Of a stretch of DNA of 64,000 nucleotides, positions 8,712 to 17,198 are shown piece after piece. A program made the translations under genes and the position numbers. Source of the stretch: Dongia deserti (lineage in GTDB: Bacteria; Pseudomonadota; Alphaproteobacteria; Dongiales; Dongiaceae). The stretch spans positions 1-64,000 of the forward strand of contig NZ_QORW01000005.1 in NCBI RefSeq assembly GCF_003574735.1, written 5' to 3'. Under the pieces are notes generated by a model. That model was not told the DNA's origin and made no database searches. It was given only the letters and a program-made list of their open reading frames with translations. How positions within the stretch are numbered: the first letter of the stretch is position 1; every line of letters starts with the position of its first letter.

Positions 8712-10106
8712 ATGAACGAGACCCTGATCGCCTTCCTCTACCTGATCGCATCGGTCTGCTTCATCATGGCGTTGCGCGGACTGTCCTCGCCGGAGACCTC
8801 GCGCGGCGGCCTGCTCTACGGCGTGGTTGGCATGGTGATCGCGATCGTCACGACGGTCGCGCTTCCGATCGTGCAGAGTTACTGGTGGATTGTCGGCGGC
8901 ATCATCGCCGGCGGCTTGGTCGGCACCGTGATCGCCCAGCGCATCCAGATGACGGCCCTGCCGCAGTTGGTCGCTGCCTTCCACTCGCTGGTCGGTCTCG
9001 CCGCGGTTGCCGTGGCTGCGGCGGCCTTCTACGCGCCGCACAAGTTCGGCATCGGCGAAGTGGGCAACATCCATGCCGGCAGTCTGGTGGAAATGGGGCT
9101 CGGTGTTGCAGTCGGCGCCGTTACCTTCACCGGCTCGGTCATCGCCTTCGCGAAGCTGCAGGCGCTGATGTCCGGTGCGCCGCTGGTGTTCACGGGCCAA
9201 CACATCCTCAATGCGGCACTGGGCATCGCCATCGTTGTGCTCATCGTTGCGCTCATCGTCACACAGTCGCAGGCTGCCTTCTGGGCCCTGGTGGTGGTCT
9301 CGCTGCTGCTCGGCTTCCTGCTGATCCTGCCGATCGGCGGTGCGGACATGCCGGTCGTGGTCTCGATGCTGAACTCCTATTCCGGCTGGGCGGCCTGCGG
9401 CATCGGCTTCACGCTGTCGAACAGCTTGCTGATCATCACCGGCGCGCTGGTCGGCTCCTCGGGCGCCATCCTCAGCTACATCATGTGCAAGGGCATGAAC
9501 CGCTCGATCTTCAATGTGATCCTGGGCGGCTTCGGCACGGACAGCGGTGCAGCCGCAGCAGGCGCCAAGAGCGGTGACAAGCCGATCAAGGCCGGCAGTG
9601 CGGAGGACGCGGCCTTCATCATGAAGAACGCCTCCAGCGTCATCATCGTGCCAGGCTACGGTATGGCGGTGGCGCAGGCGCAGCACGCCCTGCGCGAGAT
9701 GGCCGACCTGCTGAAGGATGAGGGCGCCAAGATCTCCTACGCTATCCACCCGGTGGCGGGCCGCATGCCGGGCCACATGAACGTGCTGCTGGCCGAGGCC
9801 AGCGTGCCGTACGACGAGGTGTTCGAGCTGGAGGACATCAACCGCGACTTCGCGCAAGCCGACGTCGCCTTTGTGATCGGCGCCAACGACGTCACCAACC
9901 CTGCCGCCAAGACCGACCCCAAGAGCCCAATCTATGGCATGCCGATCCTGGATGTGGAGCAGGCGAAGACGGTGTTGTTCGTGAAGCGCTCGATGGCATC
10001 CGGCTATGCCGGCGTCGACAACGAGCTGTTCTTCCGCAACAACACCATGATGCTGTTCGGCGATGCCAAGAAGATGTGCGAGGACATCGTAAAGTCGCTG
10101 GGGTGA
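8712..10106 (+). CDS. pntB: NAD(P) transhydrogenase subunit beta (dII and NADP(H)-binding dIII)
   Basis: Beta subunit of proton-translocating transhydrogenase, 464 residues. The first 270 or so residues hold about eight or nine transmembrane helices (including GADMPVVVSMLNSYSGWAA), and the C-terminal domain III binds NADP(H): VIIVPGYGMAVAQAQH is the modified Rossmann loop, followed by YAIHPVAGRMPGHMNVLLAEA and VIGANDVTNPAA. Last gene of the pnt operon. Its TGA abuts, end to end, the stop of the convergent Lrp gene. Confidence 0.97.
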   Translation: MNETLIAFLYLIASVCFIMALRGLSSPETSRGGLLYGVVGMVIAIVTTVALPIVQSYWWIVGGIIAGGLVGTVIAQRIQMTALPQLVAAFHSLVGLAAVAVAAAAFYAPHKFGIGEVGNIHAGSLVEMGLGVAVGAVTFTGSVIAFAKLQALMSGAPLVFTGQHILNAALGIAIVVLIVALIVTQSQAAFWALVVVSLLLGFLLILPIGGADMPVVVSMLNSYSGWAACGIGFTLSNSLLIITGALVGSSGAILSYIMCKGMNRSIFNVILGGFGTDSGAAAAGAKSGDKPIKAGSAEDAAFIMKNASSVIIVPGYGMAVAQAQHALREMADLLKDEGAKISYAIHPVAGRMPGHMNVLLAEASVPYDEVFELEDINRDFAQADVAFVIGANDVTNPAAKTDPKSPIYGMPILDVEQAKTVLFVKRSMASGYAGVDNELFFRNNTMMLFGDAKKMCEDIVKSLG

Positions 10107-10568
10107 TCAGACCTGCGTGAGGGGCAGGGCCGTCGTCTCCTTGATCTTCTCCATCACGAAGCTCGACGACACGTCGCTGAGCGCGATGCGGGCGATCAGC
10201 CGCTTGTAGAGCGCGTCATAGCCCGCAACGTCGGGCACCACCGCCTGCAGCAGATAGTCGATATCGCCGGTCGTGCGATAGACGCCGACGATCTCCGGGA
10301 TGTCTCGCACGGCGGCGGAGAACTTCTCGAGCCAGCCCGCTTCGTGATGGGCCGTCCGCACCGCGATAAAAGCGGTGAGGCCGAGATTGAGCTTCGCCGC
10401 GTCCAGCAGCGCAACCCGGGCCTTGATGATGCCTTCTTCCTCCAGCCGTTTGACACGCCGCCAGCAGGCGTTGCGCGACAGATGCACCCGCTCCGACAGC
10501 TCGTCGACGGAGAGGCTGGCATCCTTCTGCAAGGCGCCGAGCAGAGCGCGATCTATGTCATCTATCAC
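10107..10568 (-). CDS. Lrp/AsnC family transcriptional regulator
   Basis: DNA-binding regulator of 153 residues: an N-terminal winged helix-turn-helix (about 3-60; DRALLGALQKDASLSVDELSERVHLS) and a C-terminal RAM ligand domain (about 65-145). The start is GTG 10568; no ATG in frame lies before the first helix. RAM segment DIPEIVGVYRTTGDIDYLLQAV is typical of AsnC members. It stops against pntB with no gap, and the next upstream gene is the divergent DUF6356 gene. Target and effector are unknown; amino-acid sensing is usual. Confidence 0.92.
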   Translation of the reverse strand: MIDDIDRALLGALQKDASLSVDELSERVHLSRNACWRRVKRLEEEGIIKARVALLDAAKLNLGLTAFIAVRTAHHEAGWLEKFSAAVRDIPEIVGVYRTTGDIDYLLQAVVPDVAGYDALYKRLIARIALSDVSSSFVMEKIKETTALPLTQV

Positions 10569-10683
10569 AGAATCTTCCAGTAAGCTGGGATATCATCCTG
10601 CAATGATAGCATATCAGGGGACATATTGGGACAAATTCTCGCGCGATCCGGTGTATGGTCTCACCTCTCTGCTGGAGATTGTC

Positions 10684-10950
10684 ATGCAATTGCTGGATCG
10701 CGTTTTCCTGGCCCATCCGCACACTGTTGGTGAGACCTACCTGCAGCACTGCGCCTTTGCCTTGCGCATCGGCGCTCGGCTTCTGGCGGCCGGATCGGCG
10801 GCTCTGATCCACGCGGTCGTGCCGTGCCTGTGCCAGACCACGGCATCGCGCATCATCCTGGCGATGAACGCCGACATCGTGGCGCGCCGCGCGAAGTCGA
10901 ACCAGGTGCAGACGCCGACGCCCTCGTTCGGCTTCGCTGAGTATATCTGA
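10684..10950 (+). CDS. DUF6356 family small protein
   Basis: An 88-residue protein of unknown function resembling DUF6356: MQLLDRVFLAHPHTVGETYLQH, then a hydrophobic helix around residues 30-50 (IGARLLAAGSAALIHAVVP), then a basic tail. The conserved HPxxVGETYxxH is clear. The frame is open further upstream (ATG 10603), but GGAG at 10673-10676 is well placed for the ATG at 10684 and similarity begins there. Probably one membrane helix. It lies divergent from the Lrp regulator gene with about 115 bases between the starts. Confidence 0.7.
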   Translation: MQLLDRVFLAHPHTVGETYLQHCAFALRIGARLLAAGSAALIHAVVPCLCQTTASRIILAMNADIVARRAKSNQVQTPTPSFGFAEYI

Positions 10951-11180
10951 TATCCAACACGTCTCGTCGCATGCCGGCTCAGTTCGCTGGAGCGGAGCGG
11001 ATGTCTTCTTTTTGCCTGCCCGGAGCGCCGGCAAGGAATCGTAAACCATATTCCCGGTAGGATTGCGGCGCGCTATTGCTCGACTTGCGCTACTATGTGT
11101 GAGTTTCGGTCGAGTCTTGGGCTGGAAAGTCTCGGCGTCACCGTGCTAGACGCCTTTCCTGCGGGGGCCAAGTTCAACCA

Positions 11181-12092
11181 ATGAATATACCGATGGCAGA
11201 TAAGTTGTTGCTGATCAACGCCTCGATTGCGAATCGGGCGGTGTTCAAGATTACCTTCAAGGGCCGCCGCGACATTCAGGCCGCGAATGACGCCGGCGAG
11301 GCAATGCGCTTCGCCGATCGCATACCGCCCGACCTGATCGCCCTCGATATCGGCGATGACCAGGGCGCCGGCATCGTCCATGGCATGATCAGGCATTTCC
11401 GCAACGCGCCGAGCACGCGCAACACGCCGATCGTGCTGCTGGCCAGCACGGCCCAGGAGCCAATCGCGATCCGCGGCCTGGCCCTGGGCGCGGTCGATTT
11501 CATTTCCAAGCCGCTGAGCCCGCTGGTGCTGGCGGCGCGCGTGCAGCGCCATTTGGACCTCAAGCAGGAGCGCGACACACTCGCGCACCACTCTGGCATC
11601 GACGAGGTGAGCGGCGTCGCCAGCCTGTCGCACTTCGACGCTCACGCCGACCGCGAATGGCGCCGCGCGCTGCGCCATCACACCAAGGTTTCGGTGGCTG
11701 TGATCGACATCGACAATTTTCGCGCGTACAACGAGCAGCACGGCTATATCGCCGGCGACGAGGTGCTGCGCCAATTGGCCGGCGCTTTGGCTGACGAGAT
11801 CCGCCGCCCGTCGGACTTGCTGGCGCGCTATCATGGTGACCAGTTCGTGGCCCTGCTGCCCGATACTGATGGGACGGGAGCCAGCCACGTCGCCGACCGG
11901 CTGCTCAGCCGCGTGCGCAACCTGCGTTTGCCCTACGCCGACAACAACGGCGGCCACGTCACGATCTCGATCGGCCTCGCGACCCTGGAGCCGAAATCGC
12001 GCGACGGACTGCCGGAATTCCTGAGCCTTGCCGCCGACGCGCTCTCTTCCGCGAAGCAGGGCGGGCGCAATCAGCTGAAGACGCTGCCCTGA
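11181..12092 (+). CDS. Receiver-GGDEF response regulator with degenerate active site
   Basis: Two-domain signalling protein of 303 residues. Residues 8-125 form a CheY-like receiver with the phospho-acceptor Asp56 (LIALDIGDD) and Lys110 (ISKPL). Residues about 140-300 form a GGDEF domain: VAVIDIDNFRAYNEQHG and AGDEVLRQLA are canonical, but the signature is HGDQF at 218-222 in place of GGDEF or GGEEF. His replaces the first Gly and Gln replaces the catalytic Glu, so diguanylate cyclase activity is doubtful; it may bind GTP or work through protein contacts. PleD-like architecture with one receiver. Stands alone, without a neighbouring kinase. Confidence 0.9.
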   Translation: MNIPMADKLLLINASIANRAVFKITFKGRRDIQAANDAGEAMRFADRIPPDLIALDIGDDQGAGIVHGMIRHFRNAPSTRNTPIVLLASTAQEPIAIRGLALGAVDFISKPLSPLVLAARVQRHLDLKQERDTLAHHSGIDEVSGVASLSHFDAHADREWRRALRHHTKVSVAVIDIDNFRAYNEQHGYIAGDEVLRQLAGALADEIRRPSDLLARYHGDQFVALLPDTDGTGASHVADRLLSRVRNLRLPYADNNGGHVTISIGLATLEPKSRDGLPEFLSLAADALSSAKQGGRNQLKTLP

Positions 12093-12237
12093 TGGGGCTA
12101 AGTGGTCGCATTTTCTACGCCGAACCGGCATCCACTTCGGCGGAAATTGCTCCGGACGTCACAGCAAATTCGGTCGCTAGGGCCGCCGGAATTGGCTAGG
12201 GTCCGCCCGTTTTCTTCCCGCGACTCGGAAATCCTGA

Positions 12238-13038
12238 ATGCAAGAACTCGGTCCGCTTATCAAAGCCGCTATCCTTGGCATCGTCGAAGGTCTCACCGAA
12301 TTCCTGCCGATTTCCAGCACCGGGCACCTGATCCTCGCCGGCGAGCTGCTCGCCTTCAATGACGAGAAGGGCAAGGCCTTTCTCATCATGATCCAGACCG
12401 GCGCGATGCTGGCGGTGATGTGGCAATACCGTGTCAAGTTCTGGGGCCTGACCGTTGGCCTCTTCACGCAGCGCGACGCCCAGATCTTCGTGGGCAAACT
12501 GTTCGTCGCGTTCCTGCCTGCTGCAATCATCGGTCTGTTGTTCGGCAGCCTGATCAAGGCGCATCTGTTCGGGTCGATCCCCGTGGCGATCGCGCTGATT
12601 GCCGGCGCTTTCGTCATCTTGGCGGTGGAGCGCTTCTACAAGAGCTGGCGCGTGGAAAGCATCGACGCCATGACCTGGCGCGATGCCTTCCTGATCGGCA
12701 TTGCCCAGTGTTTCTCGCTCGTCCCCGGCGTTTCGCGCGCCGGCGCTACAATCATCGGCGGCATGCTGTGCGGCCTGTCGCGCAAGGCGGCGACCGAGTT
12801 CTCCTTCTTCCTTGCCGTGCCAACCCTGATCGCAGCCGGCGGCTACGACCTCATGCAGCACCGGAGCGAGTTCTCGGCCGACGATGTCGAGATCCTCTCG
12901 GTCGGATTGATCGTGTCCTTCATCTCGGCGCTGGTCTGCATCCGCTGGCTGCTGCGCTACGTCGCTAGCCACACCTTCAACATCTTCGCCTGGTACCGCA
13001 TCGCGCTCGGCGCGATCATCCTGATCGTGCTGTGGTAG
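12238..13038 (+). CDS. uppP: Undecaprenyl-diphosphate phosphatase (UppP/BacA)
   Basis: Integral inner-membrane phosphatase that recycles undecaprenyl diphosphate to the monophosphate for peptidoglycan and polysaccharide synthesis. 266 residues, about eight helices. Both family motifs are intact: EGLTEFLPISSTGHL near residues 17-31 and PGVSRAGATIIGGMLCGLSR near 162-182. The start is ATG 12238 (MQELGPLIKAAILGIVEGL). It faces rpsU, with a terminator between them. Confidence 0.97.
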   Translation: MQELGPLIKAAILGIVEGLTEFLPISSTGHLILAGELLAFNDEKGKAFLIMIQTGAMLAVMWQYRVKFWGLTVGLFTQRDAQIFVGKLFVAFLPAAIIGLLFGSLIKAHLFGSIPVAIALIAGAFVILAVERFYKSWRVESIDAMTWRDAFLIGIAQCFSLVPGVSRAGATIIGGMLCGLSRKAATEFSFFLAVPTLIAAGGYDLMQHRSEFSADDVEILSVGLIVSFISALVCIRWLLRYVASHTFNIFAWYRIALGAIILIVLW

Positions 13039-13041
13039 CCC

Positions 13042-13074
13042 AAAAACAAATCGGGGCCGGCGAGCCGACCCCGA
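13042..13074 (-). terminator. Rho-independent terminator of rpsU
   Basis: On the minus strand, downstream of rpsU, an about 10-base-pair GC stem with one mismatch (arms within 13051-13074, loop CTCG) is followed by TTTGTTTTTGGG at 13050-13042. This is a classical intrinsic terminator. The plus strand has no T-run after the stem, so it is directional. Confidence 0.85.
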
Positions 13075-13102
13075 CGAACCTTCGCTCCAAACAGCGTGGG
13101 GA

Positions 13103-13306
13103 CTAGTAGCCTTCGCGCTCCAGGCGCTTGCGCAACAACTTCCGGTGACGCCGCACAGCTTCCGCCTTCTCCCGCGCCTTCCGCTCCGAGGGCTTCTCGT
13201 AGTTCCGGCGCATCTTCATTTCGCGGAAAATACCCTCGCGCTGCATCTTCTTCTTCAGCGCGCGCAGGGCCTGGTCGACATTGTTGTCACGGACGAGGAC
13301 TTGCAC
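13103..13306 (-). CDS. rpsU: 30S ribosomal protein S21
   Basis: Small-subunit ribosomal protein S21, 67 residues, starting at GTG 13306 (read as [20 protein letters not shown]). [21 protein letters not shown] and a basic C-terminus are the usual S21 features. The frame is open 58 codons further upstream, but S21 always begins at QVLVRDNN, and GGAG lies about 11 bases before the GTG. The def-COQ9 genes are transcribed divergently; the COQ9 family model is named for divergence from rpsU, which supports the assignment. Confidence 0.95.
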   Translation of the reverse strand: MQVLVRDNNVDQALRALKKKMQREGIFREMKMRRNYEKPSERKAREKAEAVRRHRKLLRKRLEREGY

Positions 13307-13509
13307 GGTTGACTCAGCTCCTATCTCTGTCACATCGGCCAGTCCATCCACCGGCCGGTTGAAACCGCAAAAAAACATCGGGCGACGTTCGGCCGCCCGT
13401 TGATTGGCGCGGTGTGTAGCACAGGCCGGCCACCTTGTGAAGGGCTCTCGGGGCTTCCGATGGCAGTGATTCTGTCCCATATTTCAAAGGGAAAGGGAGA
13501 AATCGCGAG

Positions 13510-14061
13510 ATGGCGATCTTGAAAATCGCGCGCATGGGGCACCCGGTTCTGAAGGCCCGGGCGGAGCCTGTTCCAGATCCCAAATCCAAAGAGATTCAAT
13601 GGCTTGTTCGCGACATGGTGGAGACGCTGGAGGATGTAGGCGGGATCGGGTTGGCCGCGCCACAGGTCCACGTCACCAAGCGAATCGTGATCTTCTACGT
13701 GCCGGGGGAGCGCCGGGCAGCCAGTGGCGAGCCCGCCGAGGACATCCCGCTGACCGTCCTGATCAACCCGGAGATCGAGCCTTTATCGGAAGAGAAGGCC
13801 GCGGGCGTCGAGGCGTGCCTGTCCGTGCCTGGGCTGGCCGGCCCAGTGCCGCGTTTCACCCACATCCGCTACCGCGCGCTCGATTTGCATGGCCGCATGT
13901 TCGAGCGCGAGGCCAGGGGCTATCATGCGCGCGTGGTGCAGCATGAATGCGATCATCTGGACGGCATCCTCTATCCGATGCGGATGACGGACCTTTCGCA
14001 ACTGGCGTTTGTTGAGGAACTGCGCCGCTTCGGCGACGGGCAGAAACTGGAAGAGGAGTAG
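13510..14061 (+). CDS. def: Peptide deformylase
   Basis: Iron/zinc hydrolase removing the N-formyl group from nascent proteins, 183 residues. Motif 1 is GIGLAAPQ at 45-52, motif 2 is EACLS at 101-105 (usually EGCLS; Cys103 is the metal ligand), motif 3 is HECDH at 145-149. The Gly-to-Ala change in motif 2 occurs in some second deformylase paralogues; no fmt gene is adjacent, so this may be an additional copy. The gene for COQ9 begins 5 bases after the stop. Confidence 0.94.
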   Translation: MAILKIARMGHPVLKARAEPVPDPKSKEIQWLVRDMVETLEDVGGIGLAAPQVHVTKRIVIFYVPGERRAASGEPAEDIPLTVLINPEIEPLSEEKAAGVEACLSVPGLAGPVPRFTHIRYRALDLHGRMFEREARGYHARVVQHECDHLDGILYPMRMTDLSQLAFVEELRRFGDGQKLEEE

Positions 14062-14066
14062 AGCCC

Positions 14067-14750
14067 ATGAGCCATGAGCGCACCTATGACCGCGACGCAG
14101 ACCGGCTGGCGCTGCTGGAGGCGACCTTGTCGCACGCCGCCTTCGATGGCTGGTCGCAGAAGGCGCTCGATCTCGGCGCCAAGGACGCCGGCATTCCCCT
14201 CGACCGCGCGCTCAACGCGTTCCCGGGCGGGATGGCGGAGCTGCTCGCCTTCTATCACGAGGTCGAGGACCGCCACATGCTGGAAGCGATGGCGCGGGCG
14301 AACGTCGCCGACATGCGCGTGCGTGACCGCATCGCCTTCGCCGTGAAGACGCGGCTGCAACGCAATATGCGGCATCGCGAAGCCATCAAGTCCGCCTGCA
14401 GCTTCCTGGCCATGCCGCACAATGCGGCGTTGGCTTTACGAGTGCTCTATCGCTCGGTGGATGCGATGTGGTACGGCGCGGGCGACACGGCGACTGATTT
14501 CAACTTCTATACCAAGCGCGCGCTGCTGGCGGGCGTCTATTCCTCGACCGTCCTCTATTGGCTGAACGACAAGTCGGCGGGTGCGGCCGATACCTGGTCC
14601 TTCCTCGATCGCCGCATCGATGAGGTCATGCAGGTACCGAAAGTGCTCGGCAAGGTCGGCGCCATCACCAGCCGCCTGCCCAATCCGTTCCGCGTCGCGC
14701 AACGCATGCGCCCACGCGGCTTCCGCGGCGCCAGGGCGGCCCGCGGCTAG
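14067..14750 (+). CDS. COQ9 family ubiquinone biosynthesis lipid-binding protein
   Basis: A 227-residue protein of the COQ9/rpsU-divergently-transcribed family. Eukaryotic COQ9 binds isoprenoid lipids and presents ubiquinone precursors to COQ7. Visible family features: LLEATLSHAAFDGWSQKALDLGAKDAG, the TetR-like N-terminal helices, RDRIAFAVKTRL, and YRSVDAMWYGAGDTATDFNFYTKRALLAGVYSSTVLYWL. It follows def by 5 bases and precedes the DCC protein by 4, so the three are likely one transcript. Role in quinone synthesis is by family. Confidence 0.93.
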   Translation: MSHERTYDRDADRLALLEATLSHAAFDGWSQKALDLGAKDAGIPLDRALNAFPGGMAELLAFYHEVEDRHMLEAMARANVADMRVRDRIAFAVKTRLQRNMRHREAIKSACSFLAMPHNAALALRVLYRSVDAMWYGAGDTATDFNFYTKRALLAGVYSSTVLYWLNDKSAGAADTWSFLDRRIDEVMQVPKVLGKVGAITSRLPNPFRVAQRMRPRGFRGARAARG

Positions 14751-14754
14751 TCGC

Positions 14755-15234
14755 ATGCTGGCGACGCGGCCAGCGCGCACAGAGCGGCCGCGCGAAGCCG
14801 GCCGAGTCGGGTTTGATCCCATCCTGACCGGCTTGTCGCGCGGGGCGCCTGTCATGGTCTATGACGGCGCCTGCAATCTCTGCCACGGCTGGGTGCGTTT
14901 TGCGCTGAAGCGCGACCGCCACGAACGCCTGAAGTTCCTCGCGGCCCAATCGCCGCTGGGCCAGGAATTTCTGAAGCGCGCCGGTTTGCCCGCGCAGACC
15001 TTCGACAGCTTCTACCTGGTCGAGAACGCGGTGATCCTGCACAAATCACGCGGCTTCCTCAGCATGGTGCAGTACCTACGCTGGCCCTGGCCGTGGCTTG
15101 CGGTGTTCTCGATCCTGCCCACGCGTTCGCTTGATCGTCTCTACGATTTCATCGCGCGGAACCGCTACCGCTGGTTCGGGCGGCGCGAGTTGTGCCTGGT
15201 GGCCGACGAAGCGCACGCCGAGCGCTTCCTGTAG
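14755..15234 (+). CDS. DCC family thiol-disulfide oxidoreductase-like protein (DUF393)
   Basis: About 159 residues with the defining DCC motif YDGACNLCHGWVRF, where two cysteines in a DGxCxxC arrangement suggest thiol redox activity. FLAAQSPLGQEFLKRAG and LPTRSLDRLYDFIARNRYRWFG are typical of the family. The first possible ATG (14755) gives a 33-residue poorly conserved leader; ATG 14854 (MVYDGACN) would give a 126-residue protein and is a plausible alternative. Its stop is 2 bases before the convergent GST stop. Confidence 0.85.
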   Translation: MLATRPARTERPREAGRVGFDPILTGLSRGAPVMVYDGACNLCHGWVRFALKRDRHERLKFLAAQSPLGQEFLKRAGLPAQTFDSFYLVENAVILHKSRGFLSMVQYLRWPWPWLAVFSILPTRSLDRLYDFIARNRYRWFGRRELCLVADEAHAERFL

Positions 15235-15236
15235 CC

Positions 15237-15848
15237 TCAGGACATCAAATCATATGGATGCTTCCAGCCGGGCAGGGCGCTGATGTCGCCCAGCCAGCGC
15301 TGGACGTGCGGCCACGCCGAGAGGTCGATATCGGCCTGATCCGCCCAGAACAGGTAGCCGCAGCAGCTGATGTCCGCGACGGTCGGGATCTCGCCCAGCA
15401 GGAACTTGCGTTCGCCAAATTCGCTGTTCATGCGGTCGAGATCCGCCAAAGCGCGGGCGCGCAGCCAATCCAGCACCTCCGGCTTGGTATCGGGGATCCA
15501 CCGCAAGCAGAAGCGCAGATTGGGAACCGAGATGCCGATGCGGTTGGCTTCCCAGAACAGCCATTCGCGCACCTGGTCGTGGTCGACGGCATCGCGCCCG
15601 TAGAACTTCATGGTGCGCTGCGCCAGGTGCAATAGGATCGCGTTGGACTGGACATAAGCTTGGCCGCGATCCAGCAACACCGGAACCTCGCCATACCTGC
15701 TCACCTGCTGAAACTCGGCGGGGCGCCGATCGCGCGGCAGCTCGATATCGATCGGCCGATATTCGTGCGGCGTTTGCGTCAGCGTCAGCATCAGCCTAGC
15801 CTTGTAGGAATGGCCGGACTCGCGATTGCCGTAGAGGATGAATTCCAT
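15237..15848 (-). CDS. Glutathione S-transferase family protein
   Basis: A 203-residue GST-fold protein: MEFILYGNRESGHSYKARLMLTL at the thioredoxin-like N-terminus, RYGEVPVLLDRGQAYVQSNAILLHLA at the glutathione-binding region, and a helical C-terminal domain. It is the third gene of a minus-strand run Lrp-ChaC-GST, 33 bases downstream of ChaC. That context links it to glutathione turnover. Substrate unknown. Confidence 0.9.
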   Translation of the reverse strand: MEFILYGNRESGHSYKARLMLTLTQTPHEYRPIDIELPRDRRPAEFQQVSRYGEVPVLLDRGQAYVQSNAILLHLAQRTMKFYGRDAVDHDQVREWLFWEANRIGISVPNLRFCLRWIPDTKPEVLDWLRARALADLDRMNSEFGERKFLLGEIPTVADISCCGYLFWADQADIDLSAWPHVQRWLGDISALPGWKHPYDLMS

Positions 15849-15881
15849 AACATCACCAGCGGGGAAGCTCTCGACCCCATC

Positions 15882-16571
15882 CTAACGCGTTTCGTCCACC
15901 GTGCGCATCCGTTCCGCGACCAGCTCCTGCAAGCGCCACAGGAATGGATCGTGGATGCCAAGCTCCTCGCATCTGAGCACGGTTTCGAGCAGGTATTCCG
16001 CACTGGTGCCGGCTTCGCCGCAGGCACTCGCGATGTGATCGGCGGCGATCTCGTCGGAGATGCGGCCAGCGTAACGCCCGCCTTCGTGATTCACGACGAA
16101 GGTGAGGCCGCGCAGCGCGCCCTGCATGGTTGTCAGGTTCACCCAGCGCGGGCGATAGCCGTTGCCGCCCATTTCGCGCTCCCAGACCTTCGCAACCTTC
16201 TCCCGCACCCTGGGCGCCGCGATGCGATAGGCGACGCCGCGGCAGGCGCCGCCGCGATCAAGCGCCAGCATCAGGCCTGGGTGATGGCGCGAACCGCGCC
16301 AACGCCATTGCCACAGGCAGAAGCGCCGATGCCAGCCCTTGAGCAAGGCCGGGCGGCTTTCCGCAAAGTCCAGGTCGGGTTTCCACATGAGCGAGCCATA
16401 GCCGAACAGCCACAGATCTCCCTCGTCATGCTCCAACAGGATGCGATCGAGCCATGCGGAGAGCTCTTCTTCGGTCAATTGCTTGTGGGCGCCGGGATCG
16501 TCTTTCACGGAATCTGGAAAGCGCGCGGAGATCATCGCGCGGGTGAGAGAAGGTTGGCGCCTTTGCTTCAT
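15882..16571 (-). CDS. ChaC-like gamma-glutamylcyclotransferase
   Basis: Glutathione-specific gamma-glutamylcyclotransferase family: cleaves glutathione to 5-oxoproline and Cys-Gly in the cytosol. 229 residues; the substrate-binding loop FGYGSLMW is at 56-63, the catalytic Glu is Glu131 in WEREM, and RPRWVNL is typical of ChaC rather than GGACT. The ATG overlaps the Lrp-gene stop as ATGA, so synthesis of the two is coupled. Together with the downstream GST and the divergent sulfur-amino-acid enzyme, it points to cysteine recovery from glutathione. Confidence 0.92.
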   Translation of the reverse strand: MKQRRQPSLTRAMISARFPDSVKDDPGAHKQLTEEELSAWLDRILLEHDEGDLWLFGYGSLMWKPDLDFAESRPALLKGWHRRFCLWQWRWRGSRHHPGLMLALDRGGACRGVAYRIAAPRVREKVAKVWEREMGGNGYRPRWVNLTTMQGALRGLTFVVNHEGGRYAGRISDEIAADHIASACGEAGTSAEYLLETVLRCEELGIHDPFLWRLQELVAERMRTVDETR

Positions 16572-17074
16572 CGCCTGGCGCTGGGCGCGGGGCGTGGCTC
16601 GAAGGCACGCGGGCGCATCTCCACCTCGCGTAGGGCGAAGGCCGTCTCCATCGAGCTGATGTTGCCGACGGAACGCAGGACGGTCTTGACGAACTCGTCA
16701 TATTCCTCGAGATCGTCCACCAGCACGCGCAGGTAATAGTCGCGCTGGCCGGTCATCAGGAAGCATTCCTGCACCTGCGGCGCCTCGCTGATGGCTCGCT
16801 CGAACCGCTCGATTGCTTCGTCGCTGTGGATGGCGAGCTTGATCTCGACGAAGGCCATCATCTTGCGCCCGAGCTTGCGCCGGTCGACCAGCGCGGTGTA
16901 GCCGGTGATGTAGCCTTCCTCCTCCAAGCGCCGCCATCTGCGCATGCAGGGCGATTGGGAGAGCCCGACATGCTCCGACAATTCTGCTAGCGTAAGGCGG
17001 CAATTCTTCTGCAGCGCCGCCAGGATCTTGATGTCCAGGGCGTCCAGCTCAGCGTTGGCAATATTTTGCGCCAT
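16568..17074 (-). CDS. Lrp/AsnC regulator, MdeR-like by position
   Basis: A 168-residue Lrp-family regulator: N-terminal helix-turn-helix (LDIKILAALQKNCRLTLAELSEHVGLSQSPCMRRWRRLEEEGYI) and RAM domain (about 75-150; ECFLMTGQRDYYLRVLVDDLEEYDEF). It is divergent from a PLP trans-sulfuration enzyme with 124 bases between starts, and that enzyme is followed by an AceE-like E1. This order matches mdeR-mdeA-mdeB of Pseudomonas putida, where MdeR activates methionine catabolism. Role inferred from synteny. The intergenic region is A/T-richer than its surroundings and carries TTTTTGGTGAATTTTG near 17080, a plausible Lrp site. Confidence 0.9.
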   Translation of the reverse strand: MAQNIANAELDALDIKILAALQKNCRLTLAELSEHVGLSQSPCMRRWRRLEEEGYITGYTALVDRRKLGRKMMAFVEIKLAIHSDEAIERFERAISEAPQVQECFLMTGQRDYYLRVLVDDLEEYDEFVKTVLRSVGNISSMETAFALREVEMRPRAFEPRPAPSARR

Positions 17075-17198
17075 GGCGCCAATTTTTGGTGAATTTTGCC
17101 GCCAAAGTCAATTGCGAGGTGGAATTAGGCGCATCTTTGCGCAACGCGCGGCGTAACGTGGTTAACCTGAACGACGTCTCGAGTCTGGGAAGACCGCC

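Noticed and set aside
10603-10683. Earlier ATG extending the DUF6356 protein by 27 residues
   Set aside because: The extension has no family similarity, and the better ribosome site (GGAG) serves the ATG at 10684.
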